A stretch of DNA of 64,000 nucleotides. It comes from Larix kaempferi. Its lineage: Eukaryota > Streptophyta > Pinopsida > Pinales > Pinaceae. This document shows positions 46,051-57,949 of this stretch, piece by piece (position 1 is the first letter of the stretch; each line of letters begins with the position of its first letter). Made by a program: the position numbers and the translations under genes. The stretch spans positions 12,307,501 through 12,371,500 of the forward strand of contig BSBM01000440.1 of NCBI GenBank assembly GCA_027924585.1, read 5' to 3'. The notes under the pieces are model-generated. The model worked only from the letters and a program-made list of their open reading frames with translations. It made no database searches and was not told where the DNA came from.

Positions 46051-46059
46051 AAGAGGGAG
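46051..46059 (+). other. Polypurine tract of element F
   Basis: AAGAGGGAG directly before the 3' LTR start TGTTGAAATG. Confidence 0.85.
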
Positions 46060-47329
46060 TGTTGAAATGTTACCTAGCAAAGTGATTGTTCACCTGGCAT
46101 TGCCTTGGGGTGGACAAGGTCACTTAAAAAGGTTGGACCCCTTGTCATTAATGATTAATAAAGTGAGATGTACTTTATGTTCTTAAAGTGACTTTATTTA
46201 ATCATTAATGTGTCATAAAGTGAGAAGTACTTTATGTTTATGAAGTGACTTTATGTTAAAGTTCATAAAGTGAGAAGTACTTTATATTCTTAAAGTGATT
46301 TTGTGATAAAGTTAAGTTGTGGTTATATCCTAAGTTTCACTTTAATGAAAAGTTAAGTGGGTTTTAATTAATGAGGGTCTCTCATAAAGTTAAATTTAAT
46401 GAATGACTTAGGTGCACTTAATGTCATTTATTAAATCATAATGGAGCATTAAATGAGAGCCATTGATCTAAATTCATCTTAGCCATTGATTTGGAAAAGT
46501 GGTTACCATGAACAAAAAGGGCAAGGGCAAGGCAAATGGAATCATTATTCACTTCACTCATTGAGATTTGAGGAGAGGAGAAGAGAGAGCAAGAGGAGGG
46601 CGATCTTCCCAAGGAAGCTTCAAAACCCTTGTTAAATTTCTGAGAGAGAATTTGACTGGAAGAGGGCATGATTCCCAAGGAAGATCATAGCCATTAAATA
46701 CAGTACAGTACAACAGCATTTGGCATGCATTCCAAGGCAAGTTTCTTGTGCATTAATTGCAGGGTCGTACTATTCAGTTTGGACGTGTTTTTTTTCAAGG
46801 TGACAGATCAGCAATAAATGCAAGCCATACAACATTTAATGGGCATGGTTTCCTAGGACTGTTTCAGCATCTAAACAGGTTGTACTTCAACTTTAATTGA
46901 GACAGTACAACAGCTGATTGGGCACACATTTCAAGGCAGATTTGTGGGCACACTTTCCGAGAGGGAAAGTAAAGATAAGTACTGTTGTTTGTAATTAAAT
47001 TTCTGAAGTTGAATAAGAAGATTCCTCTTGCATAGGTTTTCCTCGGAGGTTGGGGTTTTTCCTGGACCATTGGTCATTTCTGTGTGTTAATTTTCCTGTG
47101 CATGTCATTTAATTTTCTGAGTTTAAATGAATGGTTGAAAATCAGTTTTTCTGAGTTGGTTGAGAAATTGGAAAAATAAATTTTTAATTCCATGTGTTTC
47201 ATCTCAGTCAAATGTTTATTTAAAATTTGTGCATTCTGGGTTGGGCATTAAACCGAATGCAAAGAAGCCAAAAGGCTTGAGACCGGGTGGGGTTAAAAAC
47301 AGTGGCATGAAATTTGCCAAAAAATAACA
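46060..47329 (+). mobile_element. 3' LTR of element F
   Basis: 1,270 bp, aligned along its whole length with the 5' LTR with a few per cent scattered substitutions and small indels. Confidence 0.93.
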
Positions 47330-47952
47330 TCCCCACTAGTATACAACACAAAAACATCCTTCTCCCAGTTGAGAATGAAGGAAAACACTTAATTTCGATG
47401 GGGAAAAATGCCCAGCCAGCTTCCAACTCGTGAGAGAGCCAAATTGGTTGATGACTGATGGCTTGGGGAGAAATTCATGGCTCTTTTCTTTCCCAAGGAT
47501 CAAAACACATTTTTCCATGCAGAGTGGCTTGCCCATACTCGAATTTGGACAGCCATACCTCCCATTCCCCAAGGCATTAAGTACCTCAACCAACTCTTGG
47601 GAGAAATGAATGATTGGGTATAAAAGTTAACATGGGTAGTTGAGGGTTTTATGGGTTCTCTTATTGACACTTGGCTTTACTTGATTGGCTCAAGGGTTTA
47701 AATGTTTTCCCTCCCAGGCCCTTGTAAAATCATGCTCCCATCTCTTGTTGCATTGCATAGCTAGTTGTGGGTATTTTATTAAAATGCATATTTACATGAT
47801 ATTGAAATTCCAATGTGCCTGGCTAGCACATAAACCATATGCATCACTAAATTGATGGCGGGGCTTGGCCTTGAGCTCCTCACCATGATTTAATAATGAT
47901 ATTTACATCATTTATGATTTTAATGCCATAGGGTCAAAATGGGGACATTACA

Positions 47953-49307
47953 CTTCACTTAGATTATTTTCAAGTGACAGAAAGAAAATATGAGAAGAAG
48001 AATATGGGAGGAAACTAGAGGAAACTCACTCTAGAGCTTGATTTTCCATTAGTATCTTATTAAACAACAACAATACAATATATAGACATATTTAAGGAGG
48101 AAATTTGAGTTTCATGGAGGCAATTATATTGGCTCACGTGTGTCAGGGTTAGATTTGACCAAATTCCCATCTATGGAAAGTGTCCATCTCCAAATCATAG
48201 TAAATGGTCACAAATTATCTAGGTGGGCCTAGGTTTTCCATGAGTGACCAAGAAACAACTAGTGAGTCGATTTTTCAGGAGAAAATGAAGGAAGTGTTAA
48301 ATATATAGCATCAGGAGAAATCCTCCAAACCAATCTTGTACAACCAAGATTGATCCTCCCATATAGAGGTGAGCAGTTTGATTTCTTTCTGTGTAAAGGT
48401 TATTCCTCCCATTGTTACACCAAGATATTGTCATCATGAAACATGTGTCCTTGACTTGTCTTAATTCCTAAATTATTGATGCCAAATTGATTGAAGGAAG
48501 GGATTTGGCATGTTTTTTCCTTTATTGTCACACTGAAAAAACTTTCTTGTTGACAAGTTGCGTCAGAGCCTTGGTGACATGCTTTGCATATTAATAAAGT
48601 GCGTCATTGACACTTCAGTTAGGAAGGAAAAAGAGAAGCTTCGAGAGCCTTCTAGAACGAATATCTCCATGGAGGCTTATCCCAATAAATCAATGAAGGT
48701 GGCACTCGATCCCCTAAATTATTGGGATTATCCCTTAACCTTCTCCATCAAATCCTCAACCCCTTCTATCGTCGTTGTCCTATATATTCAAGCCTCCTCT
48801 TCATAGTTAGAGGAGGAAGTATTAGAGCACCTAAACACTAGAGAAATTTTGCTAGAGTGGGAACCCTTTCATCCATTAAAGGAAAGATAGGATCTTTGAG
48901 GCAAAGATCATTTGGAATAAATTGAGATGTCAAGGATTTGGTTGTAATCTCCTCTTCCATATTTTCATTAATATAGTAATATGTACTCTTTCCATAAAGA
49001 GTTATTGTATGTTATAGATCTTTAGAATTACTTTGCTTGACCACTAGTTTAGATTACTCAATATTGCATATTACTATCGTTTGTGTGTTTCCACTTGTGT
49101 GTTGTATCTTATTTTGTAGATGAATATCAAGGGCTACGTCAAGCAAAAAGAAATCACTACATTTGCAAGGTAAGCAATCCTTCTGCATCTTTTGTAATTT
49201 GATTAATCTAGGAAGGTTTGTATGTTCTGTGGTGTTTTGTTCTAGGTCTAAACCATTTAGACTACAGATCTTTGTCCTTGTATGCATAGACAAAGTGTCT
49301 AGAAACA
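47953..49307 (+). mobile_element. Probable 5' LTR of gypsy E2 (left end unresolved)
   Basis: The right end 'agaaaca' is followed four bases later by a gypsy primer site, so the sequence to its left should be the LTR. A TATA-like 'tatatatt' lies near 48781, followed by a C-rich start region. The left end cannot be placed because LTR G abuts it and the 3' LTR is not inside the window. Confidence 0.55.
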
Positions 49308-49311
49308 AAAT

Positions 49312-49329
49312 TGGCGACTGTACTAGGGA
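49312..49329 (+). other. Primer binding site of gypsy E2
   Basis: TGGCGACTGTACTAGGGA closely resembles TGGCGACTCTGCTGGGGA, the arginine tRNA type primer site of plant Ogre/Tat gypsy elements. It is the best clue to E2's lineage. Confidence 0.75.
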
Positions 49330-51493
49330 GATTCCATAGTATTTGGGTTTTTTAAGTTGCGATTTGCGTTGTTTTTGTTTATCCTTTTAAATCCTTTCAA
49401 TTTGCCTCTTTCTTTTCGATTTGTCTTCCTATGAGTTACTCGGTGATCCAATCTATGTTAGGGATCTTTCACTCGACTAGTTACCTCTTTTTGGGTTGGT
49501 ATTTTTTATATTTTCAAAATTGGATCTCTCTTGACGCACCTGGGTAGTATCATACCTACGTCACTATAATTTTGACACACCTTTCCTTAAGGCATATCGT
49601 GTCACTAACACACTTTTCTAGTGTTCAGATTGAATCACTAACACTCTCTCCCTGTGTGCAAACCACGTCACTGATGTCTTGACACCCTAGTGTATACCTG
49701 AAAGCTGCATCACCCTTCAAAGCTTGGCATATAGGGTTAAGTTTCCCACAAAAATTGGATTCGATTGGTTTTCCAAGGTTTGTGTTTCACTTGTCTCAAC
49801 CATAGTTTTTATCAAAATTGGTTTGCTTATTTCCTTTGTTTAATTTGATATTTAGATCTTGATTAGACTTCTTAGCGAGTCCTAGGTAATCAAGTGGTTG
49901 CTTCCTTAGTCTTGGGTAGTTACAATACCTTGCAAGTGAAACTAGTCTTGTGACTCTTTGAGAATCCCTGATTTGTTTCACTCTGAATTCTAAGTCTTTG
50001 AGAATATTGGGTTGTTGTTGTTTTAGTGCAATTTGGTATGAGTCTTGAGTTGTGACACTTTTTGGGTGATTGATTTCTTAAGAATTTCTTTGATTAAATA
50101 ATGTAGTAGTGAATAATATCTCATATTCCGAATCAAGATAGAGGAAGTGATATCATTCTTAGAATTGTTGAATGCATTATTGGAGAAAATCAAGAATTTT
50201 ACTCTCTTCATCTTGAGTGCATTGCTTGAGGTTGTTGAAAAGAGAATTTGTGCTTTTGGTTGTTGTTTGAAAAACTTTGAAAGGGATGAAATTTCGCATG
50301 CTTATTTCTTCTTGTTTTTAAAAGAGTTCATCTTCATCTCTCCAAAAAGATTAAGTGGAAATTAGGCCTTTTCAAAGCTTCTGGGAAACGTTAGTGAATG
50401 CTCTCATACTTTTTGGATTTCTCTTTACCTCTTTTATTCCTTGGTTTGAAAATCAGAGACATTGCAAGTAAAAGAAGTTCATCTTTTCATTTTGGCTTGT
50501 AGATATAGCTTCGTTGAAAAGGATAATTAATTTTTTTTGGTTTGGTGTGTTATTTTTTGGTTTGTTGGATTAAATGAAAGAGAGTTTTTAGTATTTTGGG
50601 TTGGTTGGAAAAGAAAGTAAAAACGGTATTTTGTTCATTCACCGTATGGAAATAAATATCTCTCTCCTCTCTTTAGATAGTTTTCATCAAAAAACAAAAT
50701 ACTTACATCTCATTTAGCTTATTCATGCATATTGGTTCAGGTCTACACTTCATGCATTCACCTAACTGTACAAGATAAAATAAAGCGGTAGTCTAAGTTA
50801 AAATATTAGAAACTCATGTGATAGGTTAGAGACTTGTTTTGACATATTTAAACGTAGTAGTTGTCATTATCTTCCTGCACTGCATCTTGGGGGATTCCAA
50901 TTCTTCCACGTACTAGTCGGTATATCGAACGCCCTTTCACATACTTAAGGGTATATAGAAAGGTACTTCATGTACTCGACGGTATATCGGAAGGATCCTA
51001 TTGAACGATTGTGCATTATAAATCACTACTATTGATTGGATCTCCCACGTACCTTGCGTATATCGATATACCCTACTAGGATCCTGAAACCATCCTAGTC
51101 AACCATTTTCTAGCTTGGTGTGGCAATAAAATGAGAACAAAACTTAGGGAGCTACTACGCACATACTTCCATGTAGTCGGGTAATACGGTCAGGGGTATG
51201 GTCCTAATCCTCCCTACTTAGTGCTCTAAAATATTGGGCTAAGTATTACTGTTGTACCATGTAGTATATCGCGAGTTGCAATGACTTCATACTCCTGTGA
51301 GGTTCCAACTCTTCATCCCACCTATCGTATAAGTTTGTTAGGTAGGATTTGAAGTGTGTGTTTCTTTAGAACACTATTAGGAAGATACTTTAATCATCCA
51401 TCCTAGATGAACAACCCTTAAGGAGATCCCGTAGAATACTAAACTTGCCACCTGAATACCCCCTCAGTCAGGAAGGAAACAAAAGAGCAAGTA
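49330..51493 (+). other. Leader of gypsy E2, no gene recognised
   Basis: About 2.1 kb of non-coding leader, as is usual in Ogre/Tat elements. At 50880-51290 a degenerate phrase like 'tact(a/c)g(t/a)cggtatatcg' recurs several times. Short open frames (for example 50147-50365) have no recognisable motif. Confidence 0.55.
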
Positions 51494-53034
51494 TGGACCA
51501 ACCTACTACAATTGGATCGCGTGAAGAAGAGATCCATACCACTAAATAAAGAGGATAATTTTCTCCTCAAGTAAATCCTCCCATCACTGATCCTATGGAA
51601 CCATCGTTGGTGGAACAACCTCCCTCGCATGACACATATTTCCATCACTCACTTGAAGGTCACCCTAGTGCTGTCAATTGGATCTTCACTCGACCTCCAG
51701 ATGACTCGATAGCAACTGCTTTTGGTCCAACTGCGTCATTTTAGGGGACCTCATTAGGACATGTTATTTCCGATTTTGGTTCACCACTGATTATGGAGAC
51801 TCCACCACATCCGCACCCTACCAGACTTATCCTGAACATAGAATTTTTCGCACCACTTCATGATACCATGGCTCAGTTATGGACACTTGGAGAGAGGGTA
51901 AGGCACGAGAGTTCCCTTCCCAATCCACTTCAAAAGTACTAATTCCAAAACACCACTCCCCTATGCATTATTTTACTCTTCCTTCAGCAGAAATGACTGT
52001 TCTAGATTGCTTTTGATCCCAATAACTGGAGGGAAACCTTCAACCACTGTTAATTTCATAACTGGAACACAACCTCTGACACAAATTCTAATCGGAGGCC
52101 ATCCTATAGTTAGTGGTATATGCATGGACACAAGGAAACCTATGGTCATTGGTCAAAACACAATTACCGGGCAACAGACAAAAACTAACTAGGGGGAAAC
52201 CCCTAGTCAATGGAAAAAATCTAACTGGGGGGAAACCTCTAGTTAGTGGGAAACATACAAGTGGAGGAAAAACTTTTTTGATGGTTTATAATACGATCAG
52301 AGGTCCATCTCCATTCATGGGACAACCTTCATGGGCTCATCCCATGGGGGGACCATATGTGTGGGCGCAATCCCAATGGGAGTACACATATCTAGGTAAT
52401 CACAATATAGAAATGGGTCAAATATATCAAAATACTCGAGGAAATATTTATCTTGGAGCACCTTACCCCAAAATCATAAACACCCCATGGGGATATCATA
52501 ATGTTCCACCGATTCGACCTCCAGCCAGAGGCCCACCACCCCCACCTCCACCACATATCCCACCCCCTCCTCCACCGCCTATCCCACCTCCACCTCCACC
52601 ATCTGGACAACCCCCTCATTCAGGAGGAGGACCCCCATCAGGTCCACCCCCTAACATGGGAGGACCACCCCTGTATGGAAAACCCTCTATGGGAGTACCT
52701 TATGATCAATTGATTTATGGTCCTACTGGTACTCAAATGCCTTACCATTATTACCAGTATCTGCAACCAAACCAACAGTTGTAATTTCTGGATACTTTAG
52801 ATCTGCCAGATCCATCACGTTGGACCAATGATCCAATTCAATATGGAATGAATTGGCCACCCATTCCTGTGAAATTTCCATCAGCCATACCCAAATTTGA
52901 TGGAAAACCTGGTGAGGATCCAAAAAACCACATAATGACATATCATTTGTGGTGTTCCTCAAACTCATTAATGGATGATTGGATTTGTTTAAGTATTTTT
53001 CAATGAACCCTCACCAGCATAGCCGCCAAATTCT
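51494..53034 (+). pseudogene. Gypsy E2 gag relic, proline-rich
   Basis: It begins MDQPTTIGSREEEIH at 51494 with early stops. 52113-52784 is open and carries short repeats GGKPLVNGKNLT and GGKPLVSGKHTS, then a polyproline region (52521-52650) and NMGGPPLYGKPSMG. The start of the gypsy capsid follows: FPSAIPKFDGKPGEDPKNHI and LMDDWICLSIFQ. After this the text jumps to AAKFCGG and protease, so most of the capsid and any zinc knuckle are deleted. Confidence 0.7.
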
Positions 53035-54320
53035 GTGGTGGTAACTCGATGTACAATTTGGCGGCTAACACAACAACAACAGTTGATCGTGCAACAATCC
53101 ACTCCTTCTCAAGGAAAATCATCCATGACCGCTAATGGTCTCATGATGCGTAATGAAACTATTAAATTATCCACTAGGGCACATATATATGATTATATTC
53201 TTGATAAGGAATCTAATGGGGGTAATACTGAAAAATCCCCCACATTTTCATCCAATATTCATCTGTCACAAGGTCCTTTGACCATAGACAAACCTATACC
53301 AAATGCAGTTTTGCGTCCACCAAAAAGCAATATACGAAAAGCAATTTTCAACCCCAATGCCCGGGCCAGTCAAAACTACAATATTGTGGAAGATCTAGCC
53401 TAGGAACCATGTGCTATGTAGACCCTTGAAGTCTTACAAAACTTCCCTAATCAGCGTAAGACTCTGGTATCTACTATTCGAGCAGTGGATCTAGAATCAT
53501 CCAACACCATCATGTTTAGATTGCACTACTTTAAGCCGAGGCGTTCACATCAATTGGATTTTCAAATCATTACCAATGTTGTGGGGAAAAAAATCCATCA
53601 TACTGTCAAAGACGAAGGAGCCTCTGCTTTTGTAATGTCCTTGTCCTGCTGGAAAGCCATCGGTTCTCCTTATTTGAACCATTCCCCTACCACCCTGAAA
53701 GCATTTCACAGACGTGGATTCCAACCACATGGTATTCTACAATATTTATCCATTGAGCTAGGAGGAAATATTGTTTCCATTAACGTAGAAGTAGTCACAG
53801 CCCCATTCGATTACAATTTATTTCTTGGTCAAAATTGGTTCGATGATATGACAGTGGTCGCCTCTTCCATCTTTTGCATTGTGCAATTTCCCCATCACTT
53901 AAAATTGTCACTATCGATCAACTAGATTTTTGTACACCGGACATCACAACTCATCCTGCGGATAATATCCCTCTTTTAGGATATTCTTCACAAATATATG
54001 AGAGTGTGGGGGTAGGACTCCTCAAAGACTCATCTTTGATGGGAGTCTTTCCAACACCTAATACCCCATCACATGTTGCCACAGGGAACATGATCTCTTC
54101 CATGGTTCCGTCTTCTTTTGACTCCACGGATCCTTGGATTGTTCCTAACCCTATCGATATTGATTCGATTGGCGCTCAGATGCCTTTCAGCCCAGCCGAG
54201 GCTACTTATGATGCCATCCAATCAACATCTGATGACCATCACCTGGTGGCATCAGACCCATGCTCTCTCCCATCGTGGTTGAACTCATCCTCACCATTGT
54301 TGGATCATCTTCTCTAGAAA
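53035..54320 (+). pseudogene. Gypsy E2 protease region
   Basis: Readable motifs are QNYNIVEDLA, SSNTIMFRLHYFKPRRSHQL, the protease site VKDEGASAFVMS (Asp at 53611-53613) and DYNLFLGQNWF, then IVTIDQLDF. The active site is DEGA rather than D(S/T)GA. The frame shifts near 53880. YESVGVGLLKDSSLMG is shared with E1. The protease would cleave the gypsy polyprotein. Confidence 0.78.
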
Positions 54321-54329
54321 TTTCCCTCC

Positions 54330-55262
54330 GATGAATATATCATGGAGGTTATGAGTTTGGATGAGCCCCATGGGAATACCATCATCATATATCGTCTTTT
54401 CTCCCGCTTTTGGACATGGTAGAGAATGTGATTCAAACCATTTTTTCACTGAATGTTGTCTTTTCTCCATGACGTATTTGCATAGAGCTATGAAGAAATG
54501 CCCAGGATTGATCATGTTATTGTAGTACATGAGATCAAAACCTATCCCAATGCAAAAGCTATCCGGAAAAAAATTTGTCCAGTACACCCTCGAAATACCA
54601 CGTTGATTAAGGTAGAAATTGAAAAACTGTTGAGAGCTGGTTTCATTTATCTTGTCCCTTTGCCAGATTGGGTCTCTAATATCGTTCTGGTTACTAAAAA
54701 ACATGGAACCATCAGATTTTGTGTCGATTATAGGGATCTAAATAAGGCTTGTCCCAAGGATAATTACGCTACCCCATTTATTGACCAAATTATTGATAAT
54801 TGTGTCGATAGTGTCATCTTATCATTTATGGATGGATTTTTCGGCTATAATCATCTTGAGATCCACCCAGTAGCTCAACACAAGACTACTTTCATCTTCC
54901 CATGGGGTACATTTGCATACCACAAATTACCTTTTTTCGTAAAAAATGTTGGTTCCACATTCCAACGGGACTTGTTGTATTCCTTTCATGATATTAAGGA
55001 TTTTTTGGATCCATACCTCAATGATCTTCTTGCTCATTCCAATCACCGTGAATTTCACCTTTATCATCTGACGACAATTTACCTCAAATGTCAAAATTAT
55101 AACATCCACCTAAATCCTCACAAATGCATATTATATGTGAAGGCCGAACGTCTCCTTGGATTTATCATCTCGAAAGACAGGATCCGCATTGATCCCCTCA
55201 AGGTAGAGGCAATCTTATCCCTACCCCCACCTACGGACATCACTAAACTTCAAAGTTTGTAG
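54330..55262 (+). pseudogene. Gypsy E2 reverse transcriptase
   Basis: Motifs in order: KICPVHPRNTTLIKVEIEKL, GFIYLVPLPDWVSNIVLVTK, FCVDYRDLNKACPKDNYATP, MDGFFGYN, KTTFIFPWGTFAYHKLPF, and the catalytic box YLND (55014-55025) in place of the usual Y-L-D-D. Then HPHKC-type NPHKCILYV, LLGFIISKDRIRIDPLK and LPPPTDITKLQSL follow, typical of the plant gypsy RT thumb. The Asp-to-Asn change should abolish catalysis. Confidence 0.85.
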
Positions 55263-55790
55263 GGAAAGGAAAACTACTTGCATTGTTTCATGTGTAACTA
55301 CGCGGACGAAACACAGGGCTATATGAGATTGTTAAAGAAGGATGTCTCGTTTATCTGGGATGACTATGCCCAAAGTGCCTTTGATCATTTCAAGCATGTT
55401 GTTAGTCACACACCTATGTTACAACCACCTGATTACACCAAGGATTATATCCTTTATCTTGTTGCCTCTACCTCGACTATTGGTATGGTTTTAGTTCAGG
55501 AGGATATCAACGTGCAATAACATGTGATTTACTACCTTAGCAAGGGTCTTATGGACTCTGAAACTTGGTATTCACATGTTGAGAAGTTAGCTCTAGCATC
55601 TATTATCGTTGTCCAGAAGTTCCATCATTATATTATGCTCCAAACTACTACTATAATCATCGATTCCAACCCTATGTACCACATCTTAACCCGTCAGGTA
55701 CTAGGCAGAAAATATTCGCGCTGGATCGCCATTCTTCAAGAATTCGATCTACAATTCGAAAACGAAAAATAAAAAAAGTCATTAGTATTT
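55263..55790 (+). pseudogene. Gypsy E2 RNase H (first, Ty3 type)
   Basis: Continues RT in frame: RLLKKDVSFIWDDYAQSAF, YILYLVASTSTIGMVLVQED, HVIYYLSKGLMDSETWYSHVEKLALA, HHYIMLQTTTIIIDSNPM, RKYSRWIAILQEFDLQFE. One stop separates QEDINVQ from HVIYY and another follows ENEK. It would degrade the RNA strand during cDNA synthesis. Confidence 0.83.
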
Positions 55791-57148
55791 GTAGAGATTA
55801 TTTGCGATCTTCCCCATATCGATAAAAAATTTCAGCCCATTGTCTCTCTTCCCAATGAGTCTTTGTTCTTGATCAGTACTTTTGATCCATGGTACGGACA
55901 TATCACCATGTATCTCCAAAGAAAATGCTTCGAGCCTCACCTATCCCATGATGAACGTCGTCGTATCCATCATCATGCCAAATATTACCTAATCATCTAT
56001 GATACCCTATATCGTCATGGAATTGATTTCATCTTCTAACGATGTTTAACTCACGAGGAGGCCGAGCATGTCGTGAATAAATGCCACTCAGGGTCTTGTG
56101 GATGTCACCTCTCTAGGATGGATATATCCCATAATATTTTATGCATTGGATACTATTGGACATCCATATTCAAATATTGTATGGAAGTAGTTAAGAAGTG
56201 TCCTCCTTGCTAGCTTTTCCATCATAAAAAGCCACACACCCTACCTCGCTCCATCCTGTTATCACCATTGGCCTCTTTGCAAAATGGGGCATTGACTTCA
56301 TGCATTGTAAGCCTACATCGGTCAGGGGGGCATGGTTATATTATTATTGTTATATTATTGTCACCATATATTAATTTACAAAATGGGTCGAGGCTATGCC
56401 TACATACAAAGAAGATGGCGAAAATGCCGCACTCTTTATGTTTAACCATATTATCTCTATATTTGGAGTCTCGCGAACCATTGTCACAGAACATGGCTCA
56501 CATTTCTGAAATGATATGGTAACTGAATTAAGCACCAAGTTGGGATTTCGTCATGAAAAATAATCCCCCTACTATCCTCAATCGAATGGACAAGTAGAGG
56601 CCATTAATAAAGTCTTGAAAACCATGATTCATCATATGGTAGGCACTCACAAGTGAAATTTGCATGTGATGCTCTTTTCATCCCTTTGGGAATATAGGAA
56701 TTCTGTCAAAACCGCCACTAGTTTCACACCTTTTCAATTGGTGTATGGACTAGAGGCAGTATTTCCTATTGAGTGTGAAATTCCATCTTTGAAACTAGCT
56801 ACTGAAATCCTACCAAACACTATCGCTGACGAAGAGAGATTATTATACTTATTCAGACTCGATGAGACTCACCGTGATGCAGCTTTGGCCAATGAAGCGC
56901 ATAAGAAACGTATAAAGGCCAAGTATGACAAATCCGTAAAGACTCGTATTTTTAACAAGGGTGATTTAGTCTTGACATATGATCAAAAACATGATAAACT
57001 GGGGGCAGGTAAACTTGAGTTCTTGTGGCATGGCCCATACATTGTAAAGCATGTTTTGGAAAAAGGATCTTATGAGTTGTTTGATTATGATGAAATATCC
57101 CTAGGGGAGCCTCGAAATGGGCTCTACCTAAAATGGTACTATCCTTAG
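55791..57148 (+). pseudogene. Gypsy E2 integrase
   Basis: The zinc-binding part reads CLTHEEAEHVVNKCHSGSCG then CHLSRMD and VVKKCPPC (about 56040-56215). A frame change follows before 56285. The core shows KWGIDFMHC (first Asp), then IVTEHGSHF, where the second catalytic Asp (usually SDHGSHF) is Glu at 56489-56491, and SPYYPQSNGQVEAINKVLK with the final Glu. A TAT/TTA-rich duplication near 56335-56362 also disrupts the core. The C-terminal part is intact: FTPFQLVYGLEAVFPIECE, KRIKAKYDKSVKTR, FLWHGPYIVKHVLEKGSYEL, ending NGLYLKWYYP. Confidence 0.83.
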
Positions 57149-57269
57149 GTCATCCTGCATCAATATTCTGTATATATTATATGTAACGTGTGTTTGATTT
57201 GGTGTGACACTTTCATGTTAGTGTGTTAGGGTCTTATTCCAATTGTTGCTTATACCATGTTCTACCTGG

Positions 57270-57680
57270 ATGTGCAGATGACAACTTGTTATGGATTCGC
57301 AGATAGCGCTAGTCGGCACACCCAAAACCTCACTTTGGTAGCCTGGGTACTTTATTCCCCTGTTGATGAATTGATAAGTTCATGTGTAGTTTTCTTAGGT
57401 TATACAACTAATAATATGTTCGAATACCATGCATGATTGGATTGTTAACCGATGGTTCCTCCCATGGAGTGATCCATATTGTGGTTTACTTAGACTCTCA
57501 GCTCATAGACTTTCACTTAAACTGAGTCTATGCCATATGTGACCCTACACTACTTCTCTTGATTTGGCGAGTACATCTCCATGAAAGGTATTTTGAGTTC
57601 AGTCAATACCAACATATCCCGAGGTGTATGAACGCGGTTGCAGATTCATTGGCTAACTTTGTATTAGATTGGCACATTGC
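57270..57680 (+). pseudogene. Second RNase H-like domain after integrase of E2
   Basis: Downstream of the integrase stop a frame reads YGFADSASRHTQNLTLVAWV, then LYSPVDELISSCVVFLGYTT, NNMFEYHA, VIHIVVYLDSQLIDFHLN and AVADSLANFVLDWH. The TNN-x-x-EY motif and the pattern around it fit the archaeal-type RNase H found as an extra domain in Tat-lineage elements. Stops interrupt it. It sits outside the main pol frame, about 120 bp after the integrase stop. Confidence 0.65.
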
Positions 57681-57949
57681 ACATTTTAAAACATTTTTAT
57701 TAAGGATGTATAATTTGCACAACATGTAAATTATCCATTACTATATAAGAAAAAATACATAAGACCCACATTCATCATAAAGAAACATTTTATAAATCAT
57801 TGGGTAGTATTTTATATTACGCTTGATAATTTTTTTTACAAAAAGGTATTGGTACAAAACTCTGAATCCCATGGTGTTTAGCCTATCATATCTAAAAAAT
57901 ATGAAGTTCATGGCTTTCAGTACATCACTGCATAAACATTCTATCACTA

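Larger units (their letters stand above)
40317..47329 (+). mobile_element. Copia element F (complete but mutated)
   Basis: A 7,013 bp element with LTRs of 1,271 and 1,270 bp, primer site, gag, protease, integrase, RT, RNase H and polypurine tract. The flanks are TCCCA (40312-40316) and TCCCC (47330-47334), a target duplication with one mismatch. It is inserted in LTR G. Unlike A and C it has no minisatellite between RNase H and the 3' LTR. Confidence 0.93.
39534..47952 (-). mobile_element. LTR G, interrupted by element F
   Basis: The ends are TGTAACGTCCCC at 39534 and GGGGACATTACA at 47941-47952, a 12 bp terminal inverted repeat with one mismatch. Without F the LTR is about 1.4 kb. A solo LTR is unlikely because the flanking 5-mers differ and a primer site sits at 39519-39530. 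No gag or pol of G is visible to the left. Confidence 0.65.

Noticed and set aside
39534-47952. G as a solo LTR
   Set aside because: The five bases on each side (CAAAC-type and CTTCA) do not match, and a primer site lies beside one end, so it is treated as a 5' LTR.
57741-57947. Short minus-strand ORF after the second RNase H
   Set aside because: AT-rich, 68 codons, no motif, and it lies beyond the end of the antisense ORF. No support.
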